Shown one piece after another: positions 28,102 through 36,168 of a stretch of DNA of 55,263 nt; position 1 is the first letter of the stretch, and every line of letters starts with the position of its first letter. Under the pieces are notes generated by a model. The model ran no database searches. It was not told the DNA's origin and saw only the letters and a list, made by a program, of their open reading frames with translations. Origin of the DNA: Paracoccaceae bacterium (GTDB lineage: Bacteria > Pseudomonadota > Alphaproteobacteria > Rhodobacterales > Rhodobacteraceae); assembly GCA_902606585.1 (NCBI GenBank), contig CACLGX010000007.1:1-55263 (forward strand), in the 5' to 3' direction. Both the position numbers and the translations under genes were made by a program.

Positions 28102-29262
28102 TTAGGAGCCTAAAGGACGAAGCAGGTCTCTACTTATAATATGCCTTTGAATTTCTGAAGTACCATCCCAGATACGTTCGACACGAGCATCCCTCCAAAA
28201 CCTTTCTATTGGATAATCATCCATCAAGCCCATGCCTCCATGAATTTGCAAAGTAGCATCTGTCACACGAGCCAACATTTCAGTTGCATATAATTTAGCG
28301 CTAGCAATCTCTCTATTAGACGATAAATTTTGATCCAAACGCCAAGCTCCACTGAGCGTCAAAAAATCTGCAGCATCAATTTCAGTGATCATATCTGCTA
28401 ATTGGAAACTAACACCTTGAAACTTACCAATTTGTTGACCAAACTGTTTACGCTCCGCGCTATAACTCAAAGCATAGTCGAAGCAGCGTCTTGCACGCCC
28501 TACTGACATTGCGGCCACGGTGAGCCGGGTGGCGTAAAGCCAAGTATTCATAACCTCAAACCCACCGTCAACTTCACCAAGCACTTGTTCTTTTGGCAAC
28601 CGGCAATCATCAAATTCTAAAATCATATTTTTATATCCTTTATGACTGACCGAATTATAGCCATCTCTGATCACAAACCCTGGAGTTCCTCTATCGACCA
28701 AAAAGGCGGTAATCTTTTTCTTAGGTCCTTTTTCAGTTTTTTCCTCGCCTGTTGCTATAAAAACTATCACAAAATCAGCGTGCTCTGCCCCAGAAATAAA
28801 ATGTTTAGTACCATTCACAATCCAATCCGCACCTTCTTTTTTTGCAAAACATTTCATACCTCTAACATCAGAACCTGCATCCGGTTCTGTCATAGCCAGA
28901 GCGTCCATCAGTTCTCCACGAACAGCTGGTAGCAAATACTTGTCAATCTGTTCATCCTTACACGCCATCAAAATATTTTGAGGTCTACCAAAAAAGTGCG
29001 TTAAAGCCATTGATCCACGACCTAGCTCACGTTCCACTAGAGCAAAATCCAAATGGTTTAAGCCAGCACCGCCAATATTTTCAGGAAAATTACATGCGTA
29101 AAAGCCTAAATTTATGCATTTTTGCTTAATATCTTGTGCGATTTCTGTTGGTACAAAACCTTCACTTTCAACTAAACTTTCATGGGGATAGATTTCGTTT
29201 TCAACGAAACTTCTAACCGTTTCAACGATCATTTCCTGTTCTTCTGTTAATCCAAAAAACAT
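28102..29262 (-). CDS. Acyl-CoA dehydrogenase (likely gamma-butyrobetainyl-CoA / crotonobetainyl-CoA type)
   Basis: This FAD enzyme introduces the alpha-beta double bond of an acyl-CoA. The 386 residues include the AMTEPDAGSDVRGMKCFA flavin loop, the YSAERKQFGQQIGKFQ helix, LQIHGGMGLMDDYPIERFWRD and the C-terminal IWDGTSEIQR. At the catalytic-base position of medium-chain enzymes (Glu in YEGT) this protein has Asp366. The gene lies 13 bases behind the carnitine dehydrogenase gene and 24 before the ligase. The substrate is inferred from context as a betaine acyl-CoA. Confidence 0.85.
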   Translation of the reverse strand: MFFGLTEEQEMIVETVRSFVENEIYPHESLVESEGFVPTEIAQDIKQKCINLGFYACNFPENIGGAGLNHLDFALVERELGRGSMALTHFFGRPQNILMACKDEQIDKYLLPAVRGELMDALAMTEPDAGSDVRGMKCFAKKEGADWIVNGTKHFISGAEHADFVIVFIATGEEKTEKGPKKKITAFLVDRGTPGFVIRDGYNSVSHKGYKNMILEFDDCRLPKEQVLGEVDGGFEVMNTWLYATRLTVAAMSVGRARRCFDYALSYSAERKQFGQQIGKFQGVSFQLADMITEIDAADFLTLSGAWRLDQNLSSNREIASAKLYATEMLARVTDATLQIHGGMGLMDDYPIERFWRDARVERIWDGTSEIQRHIISRDLLRPLGS

Positions 29263-29275
29263 ATTCTCCCCAATC

Positions 29276-30676
29276 CTAAATTTTAATAGATAAGTTTTGC
29301 AAATTTTCAGCGACAGGCGAAATTGGTAAAGATGATTTTCGCTTTTTCATATCTATATGCAATAGAAATTGTTCACAGGTAGAGAGAATGCAACTGTCTT
29401 CTGCACGCTGCATGGAATGAAAAAGTTTGAGCTTCTTACCATCAATAAGTTTTACTGTCGTGTCTACTATAATGTCCTCTCCTGCATGTGTTTCAGTTAA
29501 AAACTTAACTGATGTTTCGACTGTGAAATAGCTGTAACCAGATGCTACATAGTCCTTATCAGCCCCTATCGCCCAGAGAAACCCATCTGCTGCATCACTA
29601 TATACCTGTCCGTAACGACCTTCATTCATATGTCCATTATAATCAGTCCAATCTACTGGAACTTTTCGAGAAACTGTTCTCATTTTAGGAGCAATATCTG
29701 CCAAATTAATTATTTTCTTTTCATGGCTATTTACAATTTTGCCAGCGGCTTGGTCTTGTTGTTTCAGAGCCCGTAGTATTACGATTAGATTATCATCGCG
29801 AATCCGTTCAAGATCCCTGATCGAATACTTTCCTGACTGGCAATCAGATTGATCTGCAATATCCTTGATAAGTTCTTTTGTAAGCTCAGGAACATCCATG
29901 AGTTTTGTCCAAGTCCATGTTAAACAAGGACCAAACTGCTCTATAAAGTGGGCCATACCCCCCTCTCCACCAGCAACTCTATAGGTTTCAAAGAGCCCCA
30001 TCTGAGCCCATCTCAGGCCAAATCCATACCTAATCGCATTATCTATTTCTTCCGTTGTAGCAATTCCATCCTTTATTAACCAAAGCGCCTCCCTCCAAAC
30101 CGCTTCTAGAAAACGGTCAGCAATATGAGCATCTATTTCTTTACGAACATGCAAGGGGAAAAAACCCACCTCTTGAAGCAACATTTTAGCCGATCCAAAA
30201 TGCTTGTCACTTGTTAGATTTCCAGGAACAACTTCAACTAAGGGAAGCAAATAGACAGGATTAAATGGATGACATACCATTATCTGATCCGGAAATGATG
30301 AATTTTCCTGCAATTGAGAGGGCATAAATCCTGAAGTTGAGGAGCCAATAACTGCTATTTTTTTACAGTATGTTTGTATTTCTGATAGAACAGCTTGTTT
30401 TATATCCAAACGCTCTGGAACACTTTCTTGTATCCATACTGCATCCTCAACTGTTTCTCTAATTGTGGAACAGAAATATAAGTTCCCTTCTTCTGGAAGT
30501 TTAAAATCATACAACATTGGCAAAGCCCTTTTTGCATTTAAAAGTACTTCGTCAACTTTTCGTTCTGCTTCTGGATCAGGATCAAATACTCTGACATCCC
30601 ATCCATTCAACAAAAACCGTGCAAGCCAACCTGCCCCGATGACACCGCCACCAATAATTGCAGCTACTTTTTTCAT
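29276..30676 (-). CDS. lcdH: Carnitine 3-dehydrogenase fused to a hotdog thioesterase
   Basis: The product oxidises L-carnitine to 3-dehydrocarnitine with NAD+, and the fused domain likely hydrolyses betainyl-CoA. The N-terminal Rossmann motif is IIGGGVIGAGWLARFLLNG. The 3-hydroxyacyl-CoA-dehydrogenase-like body includes HPFNPVYLLPLVEVVPG and DAHIADRFLEAVWREAL, a known carnitine dehydrogenase pattern. From about residue 335 a 4-hydroxybenzoyl-CoA-thioesterase-like domain follows (DWTDYNGHMNEGRY). This two-domain build is known for bacterial carnitine dehydrogenases. It is the second gene of the operon, 47 bases behind the BKACE gene. Confidence 0.9.
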   Translation of the reverse strand: MKKVAAIIGGGVIGAGWLARFLLNGWDVRVFDPDPEAERKVDEVLLNAKRALPMLYDFKLPEEGNLYFCSTIRETVEDAVWIQESVPERLDIKQAVLSEIQTYCKKIAVIGSSTSGFMPSQLQENSSFPDQIMVCHPFNPVYLLPLVEVVPGNLTSDKHFGSAKMLLQEVGFFPLHVRKEIDAHIADRFLEAVWREALWLIKDGIATTEEIDNAIRYGFGLRWAQMGLFETYRVAGGEGGMAHFIEQFGPCLTWTWTKLMDVPELTKELIKDIADQSDCQSGKYSIRDLERIRDDNLIVILRALKQQDQAAGKIVNSHEKKIINLADIAPKMRTVSRKVPVDWTDYNGHMNEGRYGQVYSDAADGFLWAIGADKDYVASGYSYFTVETSVKFLTETHAGEDIIVDTTVKLIDGKKLKLFHSMQRAEDSCILSTCEQFLLHIDMKKRKSSLPISPVAENLQNLSIKI

Positions 30677-30723
30677 AAATTACCCTTTGCACTAGATAGC
30701 ATGTCTAAAATTCACTTTGTAAG

Positions 30724-31635
30724 TTAGTTAATCGGAACTCTTTTATTCAGATTTAACTTTTTTCGCACCTCTTGAGGTCCAATGACTTTAGCGCCCATGG
30801 CTTCAATAATTTCCTTTGCGCGCAATACTAAATCTTCATTCTTGGCCAAAACTCCCTTTTCAAGCCAAAGATTATCTTCCAATCCAACTCTTACATTACC
30901 TCCAGCCAAAATTGTTGCAGCAACATAAGGCATCTGATTTCTCCCGAGAGAGAATGCGCTGAAAGTCCAGTTTTCAGGAACATTATTCACCATAGCCATG
31001 AATGTATTTAAATCATCTGGCGCGCCCCATGGTACTCCCATACATAACTGTACTAAAACATCTTCTCCGATAATTCCGTCTGCAACCAACTGTTTTGCAT
31101 ACCATAGATGTCCAGTATCAAAGGCCTCTATTTCAGGCTTAACGCCCGCCTCAGTCATTATCGAACCCATTGCCTGCAACATTCCAGGAGTATTGGTCAT
31201 TACATAATCTGCTTCTGCAAAGTTCATAGTTCCACAATCCAATGTGCATATTTCTGGAAGACACTCAACAATATGCGCTACCCTCTCTTCAGCCCCAATC
31301 ATATCTGTTCCTTCGGCAACTGGTAACGGGCACTCAGTACCACCAAATACTATATCTCCGCCCATACCAGCAGTAAGATTCAGAACAACATCTACATCTG
31401 AATCTCTAATGCGGTCCGTGACTTCACGATAATAGGCTAAATTTCTACTAGGTTTTCCGGTTTCAGGATCTCGAACATGACAATGAACGACGGCAGCACC
31501 TGCTTTCGCTGCATTGATCGCGCTATTAGCAATATCCTTTGGGCTTCGAGGAACGAATTGACTGCGATCCTGCGTGCTACCTGATCCTGTCACTGCACAG
31601 GTTATAAAAACTTCACGATTAAGGCTTAGTGGCAT
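30724..31635 (-). CDS. BKACE-family beta-keto acid cleavage enzyme (dehydrocarnitine cleavage)
   Basis: Members condense a beta-keto acid with acetyl-CoA; the carnitine branch turns 3-dehydrocarnitine into betainyl-CoA and acetoacetate. The 303 residues show the family start FITCAVTGSG, the zinc motif HCHVRDPETGKPSR, VVLNLTAGMGGD, and the conserved VRVGLEDNLWL near the C-terminus. It is the first gene of the operon and has a strong GGGAGAAAGAG site before its ATG. Its direct neighbour is carnitine dehydrogenase, which supports the dehydrocarnitine assignment over 3-keto-5-aminohexanoate. Confidence 0.88.
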   Translation of the reverse strand: MPLSLNREVFITCAVTGSGSTQDRSQFVPRSPKDIANSAINAAKAGAAVVHCHVRDPETGKPSRNLAYYREVTDRIRDSDVDVVLNLTAGMGGDIVFGGTECPLPVAEGTDMIGAEERVAHIVECLPEICTLDCGTMNFAEADYVMTNTPGMLQAMGSIMTEAGVKPEIEAFDTGHLWYAKQLVADGIIGEDVLVQLCMGVPWGAPDDLNTFMAMVNNVPENWTFSAFSLGRNQMPYVAATILAGGNVRVGLEDNLWLEKGVLAKNEDLVLRAKEIIEAMGAKVIGPQEVRKKLNLNKRVPIN

Positions 31636-31734
31636 CTCTTTCTCCCAAATAACTATTTAAAAATTGTCAGATAGACGAACCAAAAACTATGCTATATTTA
31701 CCCATTTAAAACGCAACCGCGACAATAACAAAAA

Positions 31735-32454
31735 TTAGCCTCTAAAACCTAGTGCTACTACAAATTTCTCTGAACTATCTGATCGGCTGCTCGGAGGCTT
31801 AACGTTATATACTTTTGTAAATTTTTGTTTCAGCAAAGTTTGCAAATCACTTTCCGCTCCACCTGCCAAAACTTTAGCAACAAATGTTCCACCCTCTTCC
31901 AAGACATCAAATGCAAAATACGCTGCGGTTTCACACAGAGCTATTATTCTAAGATGGTCTGTGTTTTTATGACCAGAGGACGAGGCCGCCATATCAGACA
32001 TTACCACATTTGCTTTTCCTTCAAGGATATTTTTGACCTCGAGATCTGCATCGTTCGCCATAAAGTCAAGCTGATAAAACTTGGCTCCTGGCAAAACTTC
32101 TACTTCCTGCAAGTCTATTCCAACAACTGAACCAATTTTGGCATTTTTTTTCACACCAAGTGAATTCACTAAATCGACTGCAACTTGGCTCCAGCCTCCT
32201 GGAGCGCAACCCAAATCAACTACCTTTGAGCCAGGTATTAAAAAATTATATTTTTCATTTAATTCTAAAATTTTAAAAGCTGCCCGCCCTCGAAAACCTT
32301 CAAGTTGAGCGCGTTTCACATAGGGATCATTTAACTGGCGCTGTAGCCACTTGACCTGACTGACCGTTTTTCCACGGGCAGATTTAACCTTTATCTTAAG
32401 ATCTCGCTGCCCACGTCCCGATGTATTTTTAGTCTTGGCTGTTTTTTTCATCAT
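31735..32454 (-). CDS. rlmE: 23S rRNA (uridine(2552)-2'-O)-methyltransferase RlmE (FtsJ/RrmJ)
   Basis: RlmE methylates the A-loop of 23S rRNA late in 50S assembly, with SAM as donor. A basic N-terminal extension (about 35 residues) precedes the Rossmann methyltransferase domain. The domain shows [17 protein letters not shown] (catalytic Lys), [15 protein letters not shown] (SAM site), [17 protein letters not shown] (catalytic Asp) and FVAKVLAGG (second Lys). It begins with two tandem ATGs. It lies 34 bases behind ppx in the same direction, a common pairing in Rhodobacterales. Confidence 0.95.
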   Translation of the reverse strand: MMKKTAKTKNTSGRGQRDLKIKVKSARGKTVSQVKWLQRQLNDPYVKRAQLEGFRGRAAFKILELNEKYNFLIPGSKVVDLGCAPGGWSQVAVDLVNSLGVKKNAKIGSVVGIDLQEVEVLPGAKFYQLDFMANDADLEVKNILEGKANVVMSDMAASSSGHKNTDHLRIIALCETAAYFAFDVLEEGGTFVAKVLAGGAESDLQTLLKQKFTKVYNVKPPSSRSDSSEKFVVALGFRG

Positions 32455-32488
32455 TTAACAATTTGAAAATAAATAGTTATGCCTTTCC

Positions 32489-33601
32489 CTAGAGAATAGC
32501 GTCTTCTAACACTCCATTTGCAGACATTTGAGCGTAAAGCAGTCCTTCACGTAAACCACGATCAGCAACTGTTAACTTATCAGTAGGCCAACTTCTCAGC
32601 ATCGCTTGTAAAATAGCTGAACCGGACATTATTAAAGCCTGTCTATCACGCCCAATTCTGGAATCTTTTTTACGCCCTTCCGGTCCCATCTCCAGATATG
32701 AGCGAATTACCTTGTCAATTTGTTCCGTAGTCATTCTTAAGCCATCTACTTTTGTGCGGTCATAGCGACGCAACCCTAGATGTGAGGACGCTACAGTTGT
32801 AACTGTACCAGAAGTTCCTATAATTTGAAAACTGGTGTTCACCTTGTTATCCTTATAAGGAGCAAAATCAGTCAATTTTTCTTCAAAATACCAGCTCATC
32901 AAAGCAAACCTAGCCGCGTCGTCTTCGACATCGTTAAATTGATCACGCAACGTTGCCACACCCAAGGGTACTGAAATCCAGTCAACCACTTTCGCAGCAG
33001 CAAATGGACTTTCAACTGAATGAAAACCAGCATGTAAACGCATTATAGATTTAGGTCTTTCTAGGGGTGGAACAGAAGTTAAATCGATCCAAACAAGTTC
33101 AGTCGAACCTCCTCCTATATCAACAACAAGTAACTGTTCAGACTTCGAACTGACTAGGGGAGCACAAGAAATTACAGCCAACCTAGCTTCTTCTTCTGTA
33201 TCTATAATATCTAGCTTTAAGCCTGTTTGTTGAAAAACTTTAGAAATGAATTCTTTTGAGTTTTTTGCACGCCTACAAGCTTCGGTGGCGATAAGCCTGG
33301 CGTACTTTACATCATAGTTGTCTAGCTTTTGCTTACAGACTTTAAGGGCTTGAATAGTACGATTGATAGAATCGCGACTTAATCTACCAGTTTTTTCGAG
33401 TCCAGATCCTAATTGAACAGATTTTGCAAAACTATCAATCACATGAAACTGAGCACTTTTTGGCTGTGCAATTAGCATACGGCAGCTGTTGGTGCCTAAG
33501 TCGAGTGCTGCATATAAAGCCTCAGGCTCCAATTTTTTATCAATAGCGCTCTCAACCACAATAGGGAAAGCTGCTTTTTCTATAGGCTTCTTGGGCGCCA
33601 T
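32489..33601 (-). CDS. Ppx/GppA family exopolyphosphatase / pppGpp phosphohydrolase
   Basis: This ASKHA-fold phosphatase acts on polyphosphate or pppGpp. The 370 residues show the phosphate-binding start LYAALDLGTNSCRMLIA, the ACRRAKNSKEFI motif, the core loop LLVVDIGGGSTELVWIDL and the switch IGTSGTVTTVAS. The protein is shorter than full Ppx of gammaproteobacteria, as usual for alphaproteobacterial members, and lacks the HD-like C-terminal domain. It heads the ppx-rlmE pair. The gap to the divergent C1 cluster is about 200 bases and would contain both promoters. Confidence 0.92.
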   Translation of the reverse strand: MAPKKPIEKAAFPIVVESAIDKKLEPEALYAALDLGTNSCRMLIAQPKSAQFHVIDSFAKSVQLGSGLEKTGRLSRDSINRTIQALKVCKQKLDNYDVKYARLIATEACRRAKNSKEFISKVFQQTGLKLDIIDTEEEARLAVISCAPLVSSKSEQLLVVDIGGGSTELVWIDLTSVPPLERPKSIMRLHAGFHSVESPFAAAKVVDWISVPLGVATLRDQFNDVEDDAARFALMSWYFEEKLTDFAPYKDNKVNTSFQIIGTSGTVTTVASSHLGLRRYDRTKVDGLRMTTEQIDKVIRSYLEMGPEGRKKDSRIGRDRQALIMSGSAILQAMLRSWPTDKLTVADRGLREGLLYAQMSANGVLEDAIL

Positions 33602-33802
33602 AGCCTACGCCCTCCATTATAAGTTACCCTAACGATACGTCGGAGACTAATGCTGTGCAAGATACTTTAATTCGTGATGGAATTATTTATTTTTATTTCA
33701 ATAAGCCAAAAGTCGCAGCAGCAATGATTTTTGTCGAAATCTAGCAGTTGAAAAAAGACTAATTATCATACTCAAAAAGTAGCTTTGTTAGGGAGTCGGC
33801 GA

Positions 33803-34102
33803 ATGCATGACGTTATAATTGTCTATTGGAGGGATATCCCAGCACAAGTTATTGTCGGCAAGGGCCGTCGTGCGACTAAAATACAACTATCAGAAAGGTT
33901 TGAACAAGCTATCGATAGAGCCGCGATGAAGGCGGACCAAAAGTCCACTGACGACTATCTTGCTGAATGGAGAAGGGCCAAACCATTCAAAGTAGAGGGC
34001 AACCCAGAGACCATTGCAAAAGAGCAAGTAGAAAAATTAGAAACCGAGTACGATAAAGAAAAATTAATAGTGCTTGTAAATAATAATGGCCGAGCTACGT
34101 AA
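33803..34102 (+). CDS. Small conserved protein of the PF13769 type ('virulence factor' family), function unknown
   Basis: This protein of about 99 residues has the family pattern MHDVIIVYWRDIPAQVIVGKGR near its start, then a helical, charged region (LSERFEQAIDRAAMKADQKS, YLAEWRRAKPF). The frame opens at a TTG at 33785, but GGGAG lies seven bases before the ATG at 33803, which is chosen. In Rhodobacterales I know this family as a neighbour of MetF-like reductases and methyltetrahydrofolate methyltransferases, as seen here. The 'virulence' name comes from an old annotation and should not be taken as function. A role in the C1 cluster is inferred from position only. Confidence 0.72.
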   Translation: MHDVIIVYWRDIPAQVIVGKGRRATKIQLSERFEQAIDRAAMKADQKSTDDYLAEWRRAKPFKVEGNPETIAKEQVEKLETEYDKEKLIVLVNNNGRAT

Positions 34103-34120
34103 CTGGCATTGAGGGCAGAC

Positions 34121-35047
34121 ATGGCATTTTTTGGATTAAAAACGAAAGCTTCACAAACATCACCAGTGAGTGAAAATCTTGAGCGTTTTGTAAACAATTT
34201 TTCGATCGAAGTCATGCCAAGAACGGCAGAAAAAATTGAAAATTTTAAAGATCTTCTACCTGAAAACACTAGGGTTTATATCGCTCATATTGAAGGGACA
34301 CCAATTGACGATATGGTCAAAACTGCAAAAAGACTAGCTGAGGATGGTTTCCCCACGATGCCTCACTTTCCTGCCAGGATAATTAAGGATAAAGCGACCC
34401 TAAATGAATGGATATCTCGCTATCAAGGAGAAGCTGGGGTTAATCAAGCCCTTTTGTTGGCCGGCGGTGTCAACAAACCACACGGTGAATATGAAAGCTC
34501 TATGAGCCTTTTGGAAACTGGCTTATTTGACAAAGCTAATTTCAAAAATATTCACATTGCGGGCCATCCAGAGGGAAATAAAGACATTGATCCAGATGGA
34601 AGCAGAAAAAACGTTGATGCAGCATTACAATGGAAGCAGAATTATAAAAACAGAACTGATGCAAAAATGGCAATAGCCACCCAATTTGCTTTTGAATCTG
34701 GGTCTATTATTGAATGGGCCAATTCAATTAAAAATGCTGGAATTGATATACCTATTCACATCGGCATTGCAGGACCCGCTAAGCTACAGACGCTGATTAA
34801 ATTCGCGATAGCTTGTGGAGTAGGACCATCCTTAAAAGTTTTACAAAAAAGAGCAGCAGATGTTACAAAGCTTCTTTTGCCTTACGAGCCGACCGAGGTT
34901 TTGTCCAAATTGGCGGATCACAAGGCAAATAACCCTGACTTTAATATTACCAGTGTTCATTTTTTTCCACTCGGTGGAATCAAAACAAACGCTAAATGGG
35001 TGACGAAGAACTGTGGAATCGCGGGGCTTCCAGTAAACCAAATATAA
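34121..35047 (+). CDS. Methylenetetrahydrofolate reductase (MetF)-like protein
   Basis: The product likely interconverts methylene- and methyl-tetrahydrofolate using flavin. The protein of about 308 residues has the TIM-barrel pattern: FSIEVMPRTAEKIENF, RVYIAHIEGTPIDDMVKTAK, FPTMPHFPARII, LLLAGGVNKPHGEYESS, HIAGHPEGNKDI and ATQFAFES (MetF equivalents of AHLTC, AGDxP and GHPE segments). It is divergent from housekeeping MetF and belongs to the type found beside corrinoid methyltransferases. GAGG at six bases fixes the ATG at 34121. It lies 18 bases behind the PF13769-like gene and 9 before the next. Confidence 0.85.
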   Translation: MAFFGLKTKASQTSPVSENLERFVNNFSIEVMPRTAEKIENFKDLLPENTRVYIAHIEGTPIDDMVKTAKRLAEDGFPTMPHFPARIIKDKATLNEWISRYQGEAGVNQALLLAGGVNKPHGEYESSMSLLETGLFDKANFKNIHIAGHPEGNKDIDPDGSRKNVDAALQWKQNYKNRTDAKMAIATQFAFESGSIIEWANSIKNAGIDIPIHIGIAGPAKLQTLIKFAIACGVGPSLKVLQKRAADVTKLLLPYEPTEVLSKLADHKANNPDFNITSVHFFPLGGIKTNAKWVTKNCGIAGLPVNQI

Positions 35048-35056
35048 GGAAAAAAA

Positions 35057-36121
35057 ATGGTACAAACTGTAGTTGAATCAAAAACTAAAGCTGCTGTTTT
35101 AGGTTTTGACCACCCTTTTTGTGTAATAGGTGAAAGGATAAATCCAACTGGCAGAAAAAAGTTGGCAGCTGAGCTAGAGGCTGGTGATTTCTCAACAGTA
35201 GAAAAAGACGCATTGGCTCAAGTCGAGGCCGGCGCAAATATATTAGATATCAACGCAGGTGTAGTATATAATTCAAATCCAAATCCTAATGAGACTGAAC
35301 CACCTTTGATGAAAAAGATGATTGAATTGGTTCAAGGACTTACCGACATTCCTTTATGTATTGACAGCTCAGTTCCTGAAGCGTTGGAAATAGGTCTAAA
35401 AACCGCTCAAGGACGGCCTCTTCTAAATTCAGTAACCGGTGAGGAAGAGCGGTTAGAATTCGTATTGCCTTTAGTCGCTAAATATAATGTTCCTGTCGTA
35501 GCAATAAGCAATGATGACACAGGTATTTCAGAAGACCCTGATGTTCGCTATGCGGTTGCTAAAAAAATAGTAGAACGTGCTTCAGATTATGGGATACCTG
35601 CCAACGATATCGTCGTTGATCCTCTTGTAATGCCCATTGGAGCAATGGCAACTGCTGGCAAACAGGTATTTACGCTTGTTCGCAAATTACGAGAAGAATT
35701 GGGAGTAAATACTACCTGCGGAGCATCAAATGTTTCGTTTGGACTGCCAAACCGACATGGAATAAACAATGCTTTTTTACCTATGGCTATGGGGGCGGGA
35801 ATGACATCTGCCATAATGAACCCAGTTGCATTACCTATTACCCAGAAAAAAATTGCGGAAAAAAAAGCTGAGGTCTTATCTTCCGGTATAATAATTCCAG
35901 AAACAATGGACGACGATATATTTGTTTCAATGTTTGGCATGGGATCCACTAAGCCAGGTCCAGGGAAAGAAATGGAAGCAATCAGGGCGGCAAACTTACT
36001 CACGAATAATGATCCACACGGCGGAGCTTGGATTAAATTCAACAAGCCATCCGGATCCTCAACGGAAAGCTCTGGTGAAGGCGGTAGGTCTCGAAGGCGT
36101 GGGGGCAGACGCAGAGGGTAA
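35057..36121 (+). CDS. Methyltetrahydrofolate:corrinoid methyltransferase family (pterin-binding, MtgA/AcsE-like)
   Basis: This pterin-binding TIM-barrel protein moves methyl groups between corrinoid protein and tetrahydrofolate. The 354 residues include FCVIGERINPTGRKKLAAEL, GANILDINAGVV, IPLCIDSSVPEALEIGL, NSVTGEEERL, AISNDDTG and TTCGASNVSFGLPNRHGIN, all family signatures. The C-terminus is a short Arg/Gly-rich tail (EGGRSRRRGGRRRG), an addition I associate with Rhodobacterales members. No corrinoid protein or MttB-like methyltransferase is in the window, so the methyl donor is unknown; glycine betaine is a reasonable guess. AAGGAAAAAA precedes the ATG. Confidence 0.88.
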   Translation: MVQTVVESKTKAAVLGFDHPFCVIGERINPTGRKKLAAELEAGDFSTVEKDALAQVEAGANILDINAGVVYNSNPNPNETEPPLMKKMIELVQGLTDIPLCIDSSVPEALEIGLKTAQGRPLLNSVTGEEERLEFVLPLVAKYNVPVVAISNDDTGISEDPDVRYAVAKKIVERASDYGIPANDIVVDPLVMPIGAMATAGKQVFTLVRKLREELGVNTTCGASNVSFGLPNRHGINNAFLPMAMGAGMTSAIMNPVALPITQKKIAEKKAEVLSSGIIIPETMDDDIFVSMFGMGSTKPGPGKEMEAIRAANLLTNNDPHGGAWIKFNKPSGSSTESSGEGGRSRRRGGRRRG

Positions 36122-36168
36122 TCAATCGACTATCGGAAACGCTCTAACTATAAATTTTACAAATTTTA

